In this document: one piece after another, positions 1-6,542 of the stretch
Numbering within the stretch: the first letter of the stretch is position 1
Layout of the letters: each line of letters begins with the position of its first letter
Source of the DNA: Flavobacteriales bacterium UBA4011
GTDB taxonomy: Bacteria > Bacteroidota > Bacteroidia > Flavobacteriales_D > Crocinitomicaceae
Assembly (NCBI GenBank): GCA_002384725.1
Contig: DGBF01000098.1
Location: 350-7,980 of the forward strand
DNA: 7,631 bases
Reading direction: 5' to 3'
Made by a program: the position numbers and the translations under genes
The notes under the pieces: model-generated
Databases searched by the model: none
Told to the model about the DNA's origin: nothing
Seen by the model: only the letters and a program-made list of their open reading frames with translations

Positions 1-972
1 GGAATCGAAGGATTTGAAATTGGTGACGTTCTTTGTGATGCAGAGAATCCTGAGCCATTGCCATCTATCAGCATTGATGAACCAACAATGAACATGTTGT
101 TTTCTATCAACGACAGTCCTTTCTTTGGAAAAGAAGGTAAGAAGGTAACTTCTCGCCACATTTCTGAACGATTAGACAAAGAGTTGGAGAAAAACTTGGC
201 GATGCGCGTTACTGCTACTGACAAAGCCGACAAATGGTTGGTTGCTGGACGAGGTGTATTGCACTTATCTGTTTTGATTGAAACAATGCGTCGAGAAGGA
301 TATGAGTTACAAGTGGGTCAACCACAGGTAATTATCAAAGAAATTGATGGAGTTAAATGTGAGCCTGTTGAAGAATTAACGATCGATTTACCAGAAATCA
401 ATTCGGGAACAGCTGTTGAAGCCGTGACGAAACGAAAAGGTGAAATGACCAATATGGAGCCGAAAGGAAACCGTATGGTTATCCAATTCCACGTTCCTTC
501 AAGAGGTATTATCGGATTGAGAAATTACCTATTGACACAAACGGCAGGTGAAGCAATTATGACACACCGTTTCTTGGAATACCAACCGTACAAAGGTGAA
601 ATTCCAGGACGTCAAAATGGATCATTGATTTCCATGGAACTTGGTAAGTCTATTCCTTTCTCTTTAAACAACTTACAAGAACGTGGAACATTCTTTATCG
701 GACCAAATGAAGAAATATACGAAGGACAAGTAATTGGAGAAAATTCTCGTGCTGGTGATTTGAACATCAACGTTACGAAAATGAAGAAAATGTCAAACAT
801 GCGTTCTTCAGGTGCAGATGATAAAGTTCGTTTGGCTCCACCTAAATTATTCTCTTTGGAAGAATGTTTGGAGTATATTCAAGGTGATGAGTACGTAGAA
901 GTAACACCAGCTAGTTTAAGAATCCGAAAAATTCTTTTGAAAGAAGCTGATCGTAAAAGATCAAATAAATAA
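1..972 (+). CDS. typA: Ribosome-associated translational GTPase TypA/BipA, C-terminal half (5' truncated by window edge)
   Basis: This is the C-terminal 323 residues of TypA/BipA, an EF-G-like GTPase that binds the 70S ribosome and helps 50S assembly and growth under stress. The reading frame is open from base 1 and begins with GIEGFEIGDVL, the end of the EF-Tu-like domain II, so the true start and the GTP-binding domain lie outside the window. An internal TTG at 58 is not the start. Family hallmarks are SIDEPTMNMLF, SPFFGKEGKKVTSR (EF-G domain III region), GRGVLHLSVLIETMRREGYE, the domain V stretch with PSRGIIGLRNYL, and the TypA-specific C-terminal domain with QNGSLIS, LQERGTFFIGPNEEIYEGQ, NMRSSGADD and EVTPASLRIRK. 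The protein ends with the usual short basic tail (DRKRSNK). The frame has no interruption, and a hairpin terminator follows the TAA. Identification is very secure from motif-by-motif agreement with E. coli BipA. Confidence 0.97.
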   Translation, partial: GIEGFEIGDVLCDAENPEPLPSISIDEPTMNMLFSINDSPFFGKEGKKVTSRHISERLDKELEKNLAMRVTATDKADKWLVAGRGVLHLSVLIETMRREGYELQVGQPQVIIKEIDGVKCEPVEELTIDLPEINSGTAVEAVTKRKGEMTNMEPKGNRMVIQFHVPSRGIIGLRNYLLTQTAGEAIMTHRFLEYQPYKGEIPGRQNGSLISMELGKSIPFSLNNLQERGTFFIGPNEEIYEGQVIGENSRAGDLNINVTKMKKMSNMRSSGADDKVRLAPPKLFSLEECLEYIQGDEYVEVTPASLRIRKILLKEADRKRSNK

Positions 973-983
973 TTAATTCATAC

Positions 984-1022
984 TAAAATGTGCTCTCTTC
1001 ATACTGAGTTGGGCACATTTTA
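984..1022 (+). terminator. Hairpin terminator after typA
   Basis: Bases 984-995 pair with 1011-1022. The core is a perfect 10-bp stem (TAAAATGTGC against GCACATTTTA), extended inward by one T-G wobble and one C-G pair around a 15-nt loop. The A-rich left arm gives a T-rich right arm, and a second TTTT run sits at 1025-1028. It starts 12 bases after the typA stop, so it probably ends the typA transcript. The T tract is interrupted by ACG, so efficiency may be moderate. The symmetry could also act as a terminator on the opposite strand. Confidence 0.7.
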
Positions 1023-1114
1023 CGTTTTATATTCAATCGCCTGTTGATAATCTTTTATACTTGTCGTGATGCAAGGGCAGAAATTGATTACCTTCAAGTG
1101 CAAAGTAAACGTGT
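1023..1114 (+). promoter_or_regulatory. Likely promoter/leader region of the TPR-comA-WD40 operon
   Basis: This non-coding stretch lies between the typA terminator and the TPR start codon, so the operon promoter should be here. The best match to the Bacteroidota -7 element (TAnnTTTG) is TATACTTG at 1056-1063, one mismatch from consensus. No TTG sits at the expected 17-23 bases upstream (the nearest, 1044-1046, is too close), so the promoter is tentative. No Shine-Dalgarno sequence precedes the ATG at 1115, which is normal for Bacteroidota. I see no riboswitch-like structure. Confidence 0.3.
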
Positions 1115-2512
1115 ATGTTTGACAATGAAGATGAAAATTTTGAAAGGGACATTAGTAAAGACCTTGAGAAATTCGAAAAATACCTCAAAGGCGGCAACAT
1201 GCAATATCTTGATGTCGACCGACTTGAGGCCATAGTAGACCATTATTTAATCAGTGGTCAATACAACAAAGCCTTGTTCTGTGCAGAATATGCGCTCTCT
1301 TTATTTTCCTTCGAACCCATTTTTAAATTAAGAATGGCCCAAGCGCTTTCAGCTACAGGGAAATTAAAAGATGCTTTGAATGTTCTTGCAGGTATTGAGC
1401 AAATCATAGGTGAAGAAACCGAATGGTTATTGACCAAAGCCTCCATTTTCTCCCAGTTAAAAGATAGCAAAAGAGCTATTAAGTTCTTTGAAGCTTCTTT
1501 GATTAAGGCCGAAGACGAGGACAAGGATGAAATTTTCTTAGACTTGGCAATGGAGCATGAAAATGCCAACGATTATAAAAAAGCCATCGACGTTCTGAAA
1601 AGAGCCATGAAACATAATCCTTCAAATGAGGGAGCAATTTATGAATTGGCGTATTGCTATGATCAATTGAATGAGCATGAAAGTGCCATTAAAAGTTACA
1701 CCGATTTCATCGATGAAAACCCCTATTCGTATACATCTTGGTACAATTTAGGAAACGCCTATTCGAAAGTTGAAAATTTCGATCAAGCCATTTGGGCATA
1801 TGATTATTGTTTGATCATTAACGCCGATTTTGGTCCTGCTCATTTCAATCTAGGAAATGCCTATTTGTCCATAGAAAAATACAAACTAGCTGTCGAAAGC
1901 TTTGAAGAGTGTATGCGCTTGGATGGTGACGACCCAGTGGCATTGTGTTATATCGGCGAAGCATACGAGCAATTGGAACAACTTCCTCTTGCCAAATTGC
2001 ATTACCAACGTTCTATGGAATTAGCCCCTATGCTCCCAGACGCCTGGTTGGGAATGGGAATCGTACAAGATTTGGAAGGAAATACATTCGAATCTTTGCC
2101 CTTCATTTTAAAAGCAATTGAATTGGATCCAGATAATGCAAGCATGTATCATGTTCTTGCTGGAGCCTACGAAAAATTAGAAGAATACGTTCTTGCAGAA
2201 GAGAACTATAAAAAAGCACTTTCCATTGATGAATCGGACGTAGAAACATTGACCAATTGTATGGACATGATTCTCGAAACGAAACCACAAGAGGCATTGG
2301 CTTTCATAAATGATTTCAAAAAGAATTACGGTGAGAATCGATATTTTACAATTATATTAGTCAACGTATTGTGGAAATTAGGAAAGAAAACGGAATCCGT
2401 TTATACTTTTCGGTCTTATTTTCTGGAAGACTCCAATACCGCGAAAGAAATTTTTGAAATCAACGAAGAATTAAAAACAGTTAACGCTTTTACAGACTTA
2501 TTTGATGAATAA
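1115..2512 (+). CDS. Cytoplasmic tetratricopeptide-repeat (TPR) protein, about ten repeats
   Basis: This 465-residue soluble protein has no signal peptide or membrane segment. After an acidic N-terminus (MFDNEDENFERD) nearly the whole length is TPR-type helical hairpins, at roughly residues 38-67, 68-99, 104-135, 138-170, 172-204, 207-238, 241-272, 275-306, 309-340 and 343-374. The clearest carry the canonical W-x-x-L-G-x-x-Y pattern: SWYNLGNAYSKVENFDQAIWAY, HFNLGNAYLSIEKYKLAVESF, and the SMYHVLAGAYEKLEEYVLAEENYKKAL segment. The last 90 residues are helical but degenerate. TPR superhelices bind peptides or partner proteins, so a scaffold or adaptor role is expected, with no catalytic function visible. 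Its stop lies 8 bases inside the next gene, which encodes a ComA-like enzyme, implying co-translation and possibly a physical partnership. The ATG at 1115 begins where family-like sequence begins. The specific partner is unknown. Confidence 0.93.
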   Translation: MFDNEDENFERDISKDLEKFEKYLKGGNMQYLDVDRLEAIVDHYLISGQYNKALFCAEYALSLFSFEPIFKLRMAQALSATGKLKDALNVLAGIEQIIGEETEWLLTKASIFSQLKDSKRAIKFFEASLIKAEDEDKDEIFLDLAMEHENANDYKKAIDVLKRAMKHNPSNEGAIYELAYCYDQLNEHESAIKSYTDFIDENPYSYTSWYNLGNAYSKVENFDQAIWAYDYCLIINADFGPAHFNLGNAYLSIEKYKLAVESFEECMRLDGDDPVALCYIGEAYEQLEQLPLAKLHYQRSMELAPMLPDAWLGMGIVQDLEGNTFESLPFILKAIELDPDNASMYHVLAGAYEKLEEYVLAEENYKKALSIDESDVETLTNCMDMILETKPQEALAFINDFKKNYGENRYFTIILVNVLWKLGKKTESVYTFRSYFLEDSNTAKEIFEINEELKTVNAFTDLFDE

Positions 2513-3341
2513 CAATCACATAAATTACGAATTACCCTTCATGCCCAAGCGAGAATCAAAACCTCGTAATTCCGGAATTACAATGATGATGGACAAAGGA
2601 TTGAGCCTTCGTGAAACAGAAAATTTTATTGAAGCAAATGGACATTTGACGGATGTAATAAAATTTGGTTTTGGAACCTCGATTGTAACGAAGCACTTGG
2701 AGGAAAAAATAAAATTATACAAAGAAGCAAACATTCGCCCTTATTTCGGTGGAACGCTATTTGAAATATTCTATGCGCGAGGAATGTATGACGAATACAT
2801 CCGTTTCATTGATAAATACAAATTAGATCTAGCCGAAATTTCCGATGGTTCAATCATTATCGATCACGATGAAAAATGTGAGTTGATACACAAAATGTCA
2901 AAAGACAGAACTGTACTTTCTGAAGTGGGCTCAAAGGATTCAGGCATTATCATTTCTCCAGCAAAATGGATCAAAATGATGAGTACAGAGCTGGAAGCAG
3001 GCTCTTGGAAAGTAATTGCTGAGGGACGTGAATCTGGAACAGTGGGTATTTTTAGACCAAATGGAACAGCGCACACCTTCTTGATCAACAAAATTATCGC
3101 GAAGATTAATCCTAACGATATCATGTGGGAAGCACCCATTAAAAACCAACAAGTTTGGTTCATCAAATTATTTGGGGCGAACGTTAATCTTGGAAACATT
3201 GCACCCAACGAAATGATTCCTTTGGAGTGTCTGCGTCTTGGATTGCGCGGTGATACATTCTTCGAAAGTCTACCTGCTGATTATGCGGAGCGGCTAAAAC
3301 AAGTCGTTGACGAAGAAGAAGTTGAAGAGACAGAAGATTAG
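2505..3341 (+). CDS. comA: Phosphosulfolactate synthase (ComA family)
   Basis: ComA-family enzymes (EC 4.4.1.19) add sulfite to phosphoenolpyruvate, giving (2R)-phosphosulfolactate. This is the first step of coenzyme M synthesis in methanogens and of sulfolactate formation in some bacteria. The 278-residue protein is a predicted cytoplasmic TIM barrel. Conserved blocks visible are K19-P20-R21, GITMMMDKG (24-32), KFGFGTS (53-59), YFGGTLFE (80-87), EISDGSI (111-117), SEVGSKD (139-145), EGRESGTVGI (173-182) and NVNLGNI (226-232). Key basic, acidic and glycine positions are kept, so it is likely active. An acidic tail (EEEVEETED) follows the barrel. I take the ATG at 2505. A TTG directly before it (2502) is in frame, but ATG is preferred. 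The gene overlaps the TPR gene by 8 nt and the WD40 gene by 1 nt. ComB/ComC-type phosphatase and dehydrogenase genes are not in the window, so the end product is unknown. It could be sulfolactate, cysteate for sulfonolipids, or something else. Confidence 0.92.
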   Translation: MNNNHINYELPFMPKRESKPRNSGITMMMDKGLSLRETENFIEANGHLTDVIKFGFGTSIVTKHLEEKIKLYKEANIRPYFGGTLFEIFYARGMYDEYIRFIDKYKLDLAEISDGSIIIDHDEKCELIHKMSKDRTVLSEVGSKDSGIIISPAKWIKMMSTELEAGSWKVIAEGRESGTVGIFRPNGTAHTFLINKIIAKINPNDIMWEAPIKNQQVWFIKLFGANVNLGNIAPNEMIPLECLRLGLRGDTFFESLPADYAERLKQVVDEEEVEETED

Positions 3342-4225
3342 TGGTCTCTAAAATAGGTGAAATATCTGGGCACTCCGGTGCTATTTACGATCTTGAAAAA
3401 AGAAACAACAAAGTATTTTCTGCCAGTGCGGATGGGTATGTTGTCCAGTGGGATTTAACCACCTTCGAACAGGATAGTTTTGCAGTAAAGTGCTCCACTC
3501 CACCCTATTCTGTTGTTTCTGACAATAATCACCTGTGGTTTGGATTGTCATCTGGCGATCTTCACATTGTGGATTTATCGACAAAACAGGAAGTTAAGTT
3601 TTACCAGCAACATCGAAGTCCACTTTTTTCCTTGGTAGAAGTTCCCAAAACAGATTTCATCGTATGTGGTGATGCAGATGGCAACTTGTCTGTTTGGAAT
3701 TCTAAAAGTTTAGAATTGGTGCTCTTTCTTCCCTTAAACTGCGGGAAAATCAGGAAAATAAATGCCAAATCGGATGGGAAATTGATCGTCGTTCATGGAC
3801 AGGATGAAAAAATCAGAATTTTTGAGACCCAGCATTTTAATGAAATCGTCACCTTACCGGGACACGAAAACGGTTCTTATTGTTCTGTTTTTTCTGATTT
3901 AGACGAAAATAAATTGATTTCTGGAGGAAAGGATGGCTTACTAAAAATTTGGGATTGGCAAGCTGAGAAATTGTTAGAGTCCATTCCGGCGCACAACTTT
4001 GCCATATACGACTTATTGATAATCGATGAAGGCAAAACAATTGTTTCGGCTAGTCGAGATAAATCGATAAAAATATGGGACGACCTCACCTATACCTTCA
4101 AGCAAAAATTGGAGAATAAAACGGGTGGACACAAACATTCTGTTAATTCACTTTGTTTAGTGAATGAAAATGAATTTCTTAGCACCTCGGATGATCGAAG
4201 AATTATAAAATGGCAAATCAATTAA
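3341..4225 (+). CDS. WD40-repeat beta-propeller protein, seven blades, GTG start
   Basis: This 294-residue protein consists almost entirely of WD40 blades, at about residues 10-38, 54-79, 90-120, 135-162, 174-206, 217-248 and 263-292, which makes one complete seven-blade propeller. The best blades are GHSGAIYDL to VVQWDL, LPGHENGSY to LLKIWDW and AHNFAIYDL to SIKIWDD. Blades 2 and 4 are degenerate (IVDL, IFET in place of WD). There is no signal peptide or membrane segment, so it should act in the cytoplasm as an interaction platform. Start choice: GTG at 3341 overlaps the comA stop as TAGTG, the classic termination-reinitiation arrangement. The protein has no internal methionine, so no ATG alternative exists, and the first blade begins only nine residues later. 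The operon position suggests a link with ComA and the TPR protein, but no function can be read from the sequence itself. Confidence 0.92.
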   Translation: MVSKIGEISGHSGAIYDLEKRNNKVFSASADGYVVQWDLTTFEQDSFAVKCSTPPYSVVSDNNHLWFGLSSGDLHIVDLSTKQEVKFYQQHRSPLFSLVEVPKTDFIVCGDADGNLSVWNSKSLELVLFLPLNCGKIRKINAKSDGKLIVVHGQDEKIRIFETQHFNEIVTLPGHENGSYCSVFSDLDENKLISGGKDGLLKIWDWQAEKLLESIPAHNFAIYDLLIIDEGKTIVSASRDKSIKIWDDLTYTFKQKLENKTGGHKHSVNSLCLVNENEFLSTSDDRRIIKWQIN

Positions 4226-4284
4226 TTTTGGTGCGATTTCTGTAAGTAATACTTAGTTAAAACGTCCTAAATAAAAAATACAGC
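4226..4284 (+). promoter_or_regulatory. Short intergenic gap before the rhodanese gene, possible weak promoter
   Basis: These 59 bases contain TTTG at 4227-4230 and, 19 bases later, TACTTAGT at 4250-4257. The spacing fits the Bacteroidota -33/-7 promoter pattern (TTTG, then TAnnTTTG), but the -7 element keeps only TAnnT. The rhodanese gene may therefore have its own weak promoter or simply be the last gene of the TPR-comA-WD40 operon. No hairpin terminator separates it from the WD40 gene, which favours at least partial read-through. Confidence 0.25.
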
Positions 4285-4794
4285 ATGCGTCTTTTATTAT
4301 CTCTTTTATTTTTATTCACCATGCTCTTTAACACTTATGGCCAAAATCCGGAGGGATTTGAAGATATGGCGACCAAAATGGCTGGAAAAAAAGCATCAAC
4401 TGTATCCATGACCGAGGTGCAAGCCATTCAAAAAAAGAAAGGGAAAATCATCTTTTTGGACAGTCGCGAATTAAAGGAATACCAAGTAAGCCATATGTCT
4501 GCCGCTGTTTGGGTGGGTTACGACAATATAGATTGGACAAAAATCAACAAACAGGACAAAACGTCCATGATAGTCATCTACTGTTCGGTTGGTTACCGAA
4601 GTGGGAAACTCACAGAACAATTGAAGAAAAAAGGATTCACAAATGTAAAGAATCTGTATGGCGGACTTTTCAATTGGGCAAACAATGGAGGGAATATCGT
4701 TAACACCATGGGCGTCGATACCACAGAAATTCACGGATATAATAAAACGTGGAGTAAATGGGTAAACACCACAAAGTGTGAAGTAGTACTTTAG
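4285..4794 (+). CDS. Secreted single-domain rhodanese-like sulfurtransferase
   Basis: Rhodanese domains carry a persulfide on an active-site cysteine and move sulfane sulfur between donors and acceptors. The 169-residue precursor starts with a signal peptide (MRLLLSLLFLFTMLFNTYG, probable cleavage before Gln20), so the mature protein should be periplasmic. The rhodanese fold spans about residues 38-140. Visible parts are the LDSRELKEYQVSHMSAAVWV segment (the CH2A-like D-x-R...E...H...A motif), the catalytic loop C100-S-V-G-Y-R105 after IVIY, and the NLYGGLFNWANNGG block typical of the C-terminal end. The six-residue loop matches the sulfur-transferring type rather than the longer Cdc25-like loop, and the cysteine is intact. 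A second cysteine (164) sits near the C-terminus. The gene follows WD40 by 59 bp and faces the next gene tail to tail. The physiological substrate cannot be told from sequence. Confidence 0.92.
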   Translation: MRLLLSLLFLFTMLFNTYGQNPEGFEDMATKMAGKKASTVSMTEVQAIQKKKGKIIFLDSRELKEYQVSHMSAAVWVGYDNIDWTKINKQDKTSMIVIYCSVGYRSGKLTEQLKKKGFTNVKNLYGGLFNWANNGGNIVNTMGVDTTEIHGYNKTWSKWVNTTKCEVVL

Positions 4795-4797
4795 TTG

Positions 4798-5565
4798 TTA
4801 TAGATAGCCCATTAACTTATACATCACAAATCCAGTCCACTCTTTTGTTATATTTTCCCAGGCCTCAAGAGCGCCAATATTTGGAACAAGATACTGTTCA
4901 AAGAAATATCCCCTTGTTGGGCCGGTGTCTAAGTTCGTCGAAAATGGAGTGCAATTAATTCCCTGTTTTTTAAAGCAAGCCAATGATCTACGCATGTGAG
5001 TGGAACTGGTAACCAAGAGAATTTTCTTCCAATCCTTATGTTTCGATTTAATAATTTTTGCCGATTCAAGGGCGTTCTGATAGGTATTTTGCGATTTCGA
5101 TTCAACGATGAGATCTTCTTTTGGAATTCCGCTCCTCTGTGCAACCACAGCAAGTTGCTGCGCTTCATGCAATCCTTTATCGGTTAGGTGACCTGAATCT
5201 CCTGAAATCATAATTTTTTTCACCTTACCACGTCGATACAAATCCATTGCCTGCCAGATGCGGTCACCTTTTTGATTTAACTCAAGCCGGTTTAAGTCAT
5301 TATTATAACTGGCCATTCCAGTCAAAACTAAAGCACAGTCATACGTTCCGAGCGTTTCAATTTTCTTCCCTTGCACTTCCCACAATCGAGAAAATTCAAG
5401 TTGAATGACTGAATTAGAAAAGAAGAAAAGAAAAATCAAGGAGAGTCCGATGGCTTTTTTAGCATATTTCCATTTTTTGAAAAAGTATCCAACCACAAAA
5501 AGTACAAGAATCCAAATGAACGGTTTTGTTAGACAAAGAAGAAGTTTTGACAAGATAAAAAACAT
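4798..5565 (-). CDS. ElyC/SanA/YdcF-family (DUF218) inner-membrane protein
   Basis: This is a 255-residue membrane-anchored DUF218 protein. Two hydrophobic segments lie near the N-terminus (about residues 5-28 and 38-54, with KKWKYAKK between them), and the DUF218 domain spans about 76-237, probably on the periplasmic side. Family motifs are CALVLTGMA (77-85), KIMISGDSG (117-125), VESKSQNTYQNA (154-165) and ILLVTSSTHMRRS (182-194), which correspond to the usual LGGG, SGG, E-x-x-S-x-N-T and V-T-S-x-x-H-M-x-R-x motifs. Two N-terminal membrane helices plus this domain and the overall length resemble E. coli ElyC, which affects peptidoglycan precursor (undecaprenyl phosphate) metabolism. SanA-like proteins have one helix. 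A role in envelope or cell-wall lipid-carrier metabolism is therefore an inference by family. The ATG at 5565-5563 is followed directly by the first membrane helix. The gene diverges from the MscS gene, and its stop is 3 nt from the rhodanese stop. Confidence 0.9.
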   Translation of the reverse strand: MFFILSKLLLCLTKPFIWILVLFVVGYFFKKWKYAKKAIGLSLIFLFFFSNSVIQLEFSRLWEVQGKKIETLGTYDCALVLTGMASYNNDLNRLELNQKGDRIWQAMDLYRRGKVKKIMISGDSGHLTDKGLHEAQQLAVVAQRSGIPKEDLIVESKSQNTYQNALESAKIIKSKHKDWKKILLVTSSTHMRRSLACFKKQGINCTPFSTNLDTGPTRGYFFEQYLVPNIGALEAWENITKEWTGFVMYKLMGYL

Positions 5566-5577
5566 ATGATTCTATTG

Positions 5578-5598
5578 AATTGTCTTTAAAAGTCAATT
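5578..5598. repeat. Imperfect 21-bp inverted repeat in the divergent intergenic region (possible operator)
   Basis: The sequence reads AATTG-T-CTTT-A-AAAG-T-CAATT. Nine of ten base pairs are complementary around a central A, with a single T-T mismatch. The two arms abut, so it cannot form a good RNA hairpin loop and is not followed by a T tract. The symmetry fits a dimeric DNA-binding protein site better than a terminator. It lies 13 bases upstream of the DUF218 start codon and about 60 bases upstream of the MscS start. The AT-rich composition makes chance symmetry possible. Confidence 0.35.
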
Positions 5599-5637
5599 AT
5601 CTTCACAGACTTATATAAAAACAACACGTATTTAGAC

Positions 5638-5666
5638 CAAAAATAATAAAAAAAGAGATGGACAAA
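5638..5666 (-). promoter_or_regulatory. Candidate Bacteroidota-type promoter for the DUF218 gene
   Basis: On the minus strand TATTTTTG (plus-strand 5638-5645) matches the -7 consensus TAnnTTTG completely. It is preceded by TTTTG (TTTG at 5663-5666) with a 17-base spacer, within the range reported for Flavobacteriia. Transcription would begin near 5632, giving a leader of about 65 nt that contains the 5578-5598 inverted repeat. The -33 element falls inside the first codons of the MscS gene on the other strand, which is unusual but possible. No equally good plus-strand promoter for the MscS gene was found in this gap. Confidence 0.35.
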
Positions 5667-6488
5667 ATAGAAAGTATATCCGGAATAACAAGCACAGAAA
5701 TAAATGGATGGTTAATTAGGAGTGGTGGTGCACTCCTAGCAGCAATTTTAATATTAATTATTGGGTTTTGGTTGTCCAAAAGACTCTCGAAGTTCATTAA
5801 GAAGGCCATGTCAAAAAGTAACATGGATCCAGGACTTTCAAGTTTTTTATCGAGTGTAGCAACGACAGCCTTGAAAATTTTAGTGGTATTGGTTGCGGCA
5901 AGTCAAATGGGAATAGAAATGACTTCATTTATTGCCCTTCTTGGAGCAGCAGGTTTGGCAATTGGTATGGCCTTTTCAGGTGCATTAGGAAACCTCGCAG
6001 GAGGAGTAATGATTTTGTTTTTTAAACCCTTTAAAGTTGATGATTTTATAGAGGCACAAGGTGAAAAAGGAATTGTTAAAGAAATGCACATTTTCAATAC
6101 CATTGTTTTAACGGTTGATAACCGAACTGTGTTATTACCGAACGGACCCTTGGCCAATGGAAACATAGTAAACTATACAAGAGAAGAGATTAGAAGAGTT
6201 GATTTGGTTTTCGGGTTTAACTATGGTGGTGATTACGACAAAGTAAAAGAGGTGATTCGCACCATTCTTGCCAATGATTCACGCGTACTAGAAGAACCTG
6301 CGCCGTTTATTGCACTAAGTAGTTTGGGAGACTCCAGTGTCAATATTACTGTTCGACCATGGTGTAAAACATCAGACTATTGGGGTATTCATTACGACAT
6401 GCAAGAAAAAATTTACAAAGAATTTGCGAAAAACAATATTGGCATTCCTTTCCCTCAAATGGATATTCATTTGAAAAAGGAAGCATAA
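5658..6488 (+). CDS. mscS: Small-conductance mechanosensitive channel, MscS family
   Basis: MscS channels are inner-membrane heptamers that open under membrane tension and release solutes on hypo-osmotic shock. At 276 residues this is close to the 286 of E. coli MscS and has the same minimal plan: TM1 about 20-40, TM2 about 66-84 and the pore helix TM3 about 90-122. The pore stretch LLGAAGLAIGMAFSGALGNL (94-113) aligns with the E. coli GLAVGLALQGSLSN segment and keeps the packing Gly/Ala pattern. The FFKPFKVDDFIEAQGEKGIV beta-domain, VLLPNGPLANGNIVNYTRE (158-176), and C-terminal GIPFPQMDIHL (262-272) follow. E. coli gate residues L105 and L109 map to Leu100 and Met104, and Q112 maps to Ser107. 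A weak purine-rich AAAAAGAG precedes the ATG. The gene is divergent from the DUF218 gene and followed by a strong terminator, so it is probably monocistronic. Confidence 0.95.
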   Translation: MDKIESISGITSTEINGWLIRSGGALLAAILILIIGFWLSKRLSKFIKKAMSKSNMDPGLSSFLSSVATTALKILVVLVAASQMGIEMTSFIALLGAAGLAIGMAFSGALGNLAGGVMILFFKPFKVDDFIEAQGEKGIVKEMHIFNTIVLTVDNRTVLLPNGPLANGNIVNYTREEIRRVDLVFGFNYGGDYDKVKEVIRTILANDSRVLEEPAPFIALSSLGDSSVNITVRPWCKTSDYWGIHYDMQEKIYKEFAKNNIGIPFPQMDIHLKKEA

Positions 6489-6508
6489 GAATTTATTACA
6501 TATGAAGG

Positions 6509-6542
6509 AGAAGGAGTATAAAGATATACTCCTTCTTTTTTT
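6509..6542 (+). terminator. Strong intrinsic terminator after mscS
   Basis: Bases 6510-6520 (GAAGGAGTATA) pair perfectly with 6525-6535 (TATACTCCTTC) around the tetraloop AAGA, and seven T residues follow (6536-6542). This is a textbook Rho-independent terminator, 21 bases after the mscS stop. The AAGGAG in the left arm is part of the stem and does not serve as a ribosome binding site for a real gene. Confidence 0.93.

Noticed and set aside
58..60. TTG as a start codon for the typA fragment
   Set aside because: The frame is open to base 1 and the residues before it (GIEGFEIGDVLCDAENPEP) align with TypA, so the gene begins outside the window.
977..1005. Direct repeat TTCATACT at 977-984 and 998-1005, 21 bases apart
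   Set aside because: Only 8 bases in AT-rich DNA, overlapping the terminator stem base and loop. It could be chance, and nothing else supports a binding site.
2502..2504. TTG immediately upstream as the comA start
   Set aside because: The adjacent in-frame ATG at 2505 is the better initiation codon, and the extra residue adds no conserved sequence.
2864..3208. A 114-codon minus-strand open frame
   Set aside because: It lies entirely inside comA, which has strong family motifs across the same bases. It is a shadow frame.
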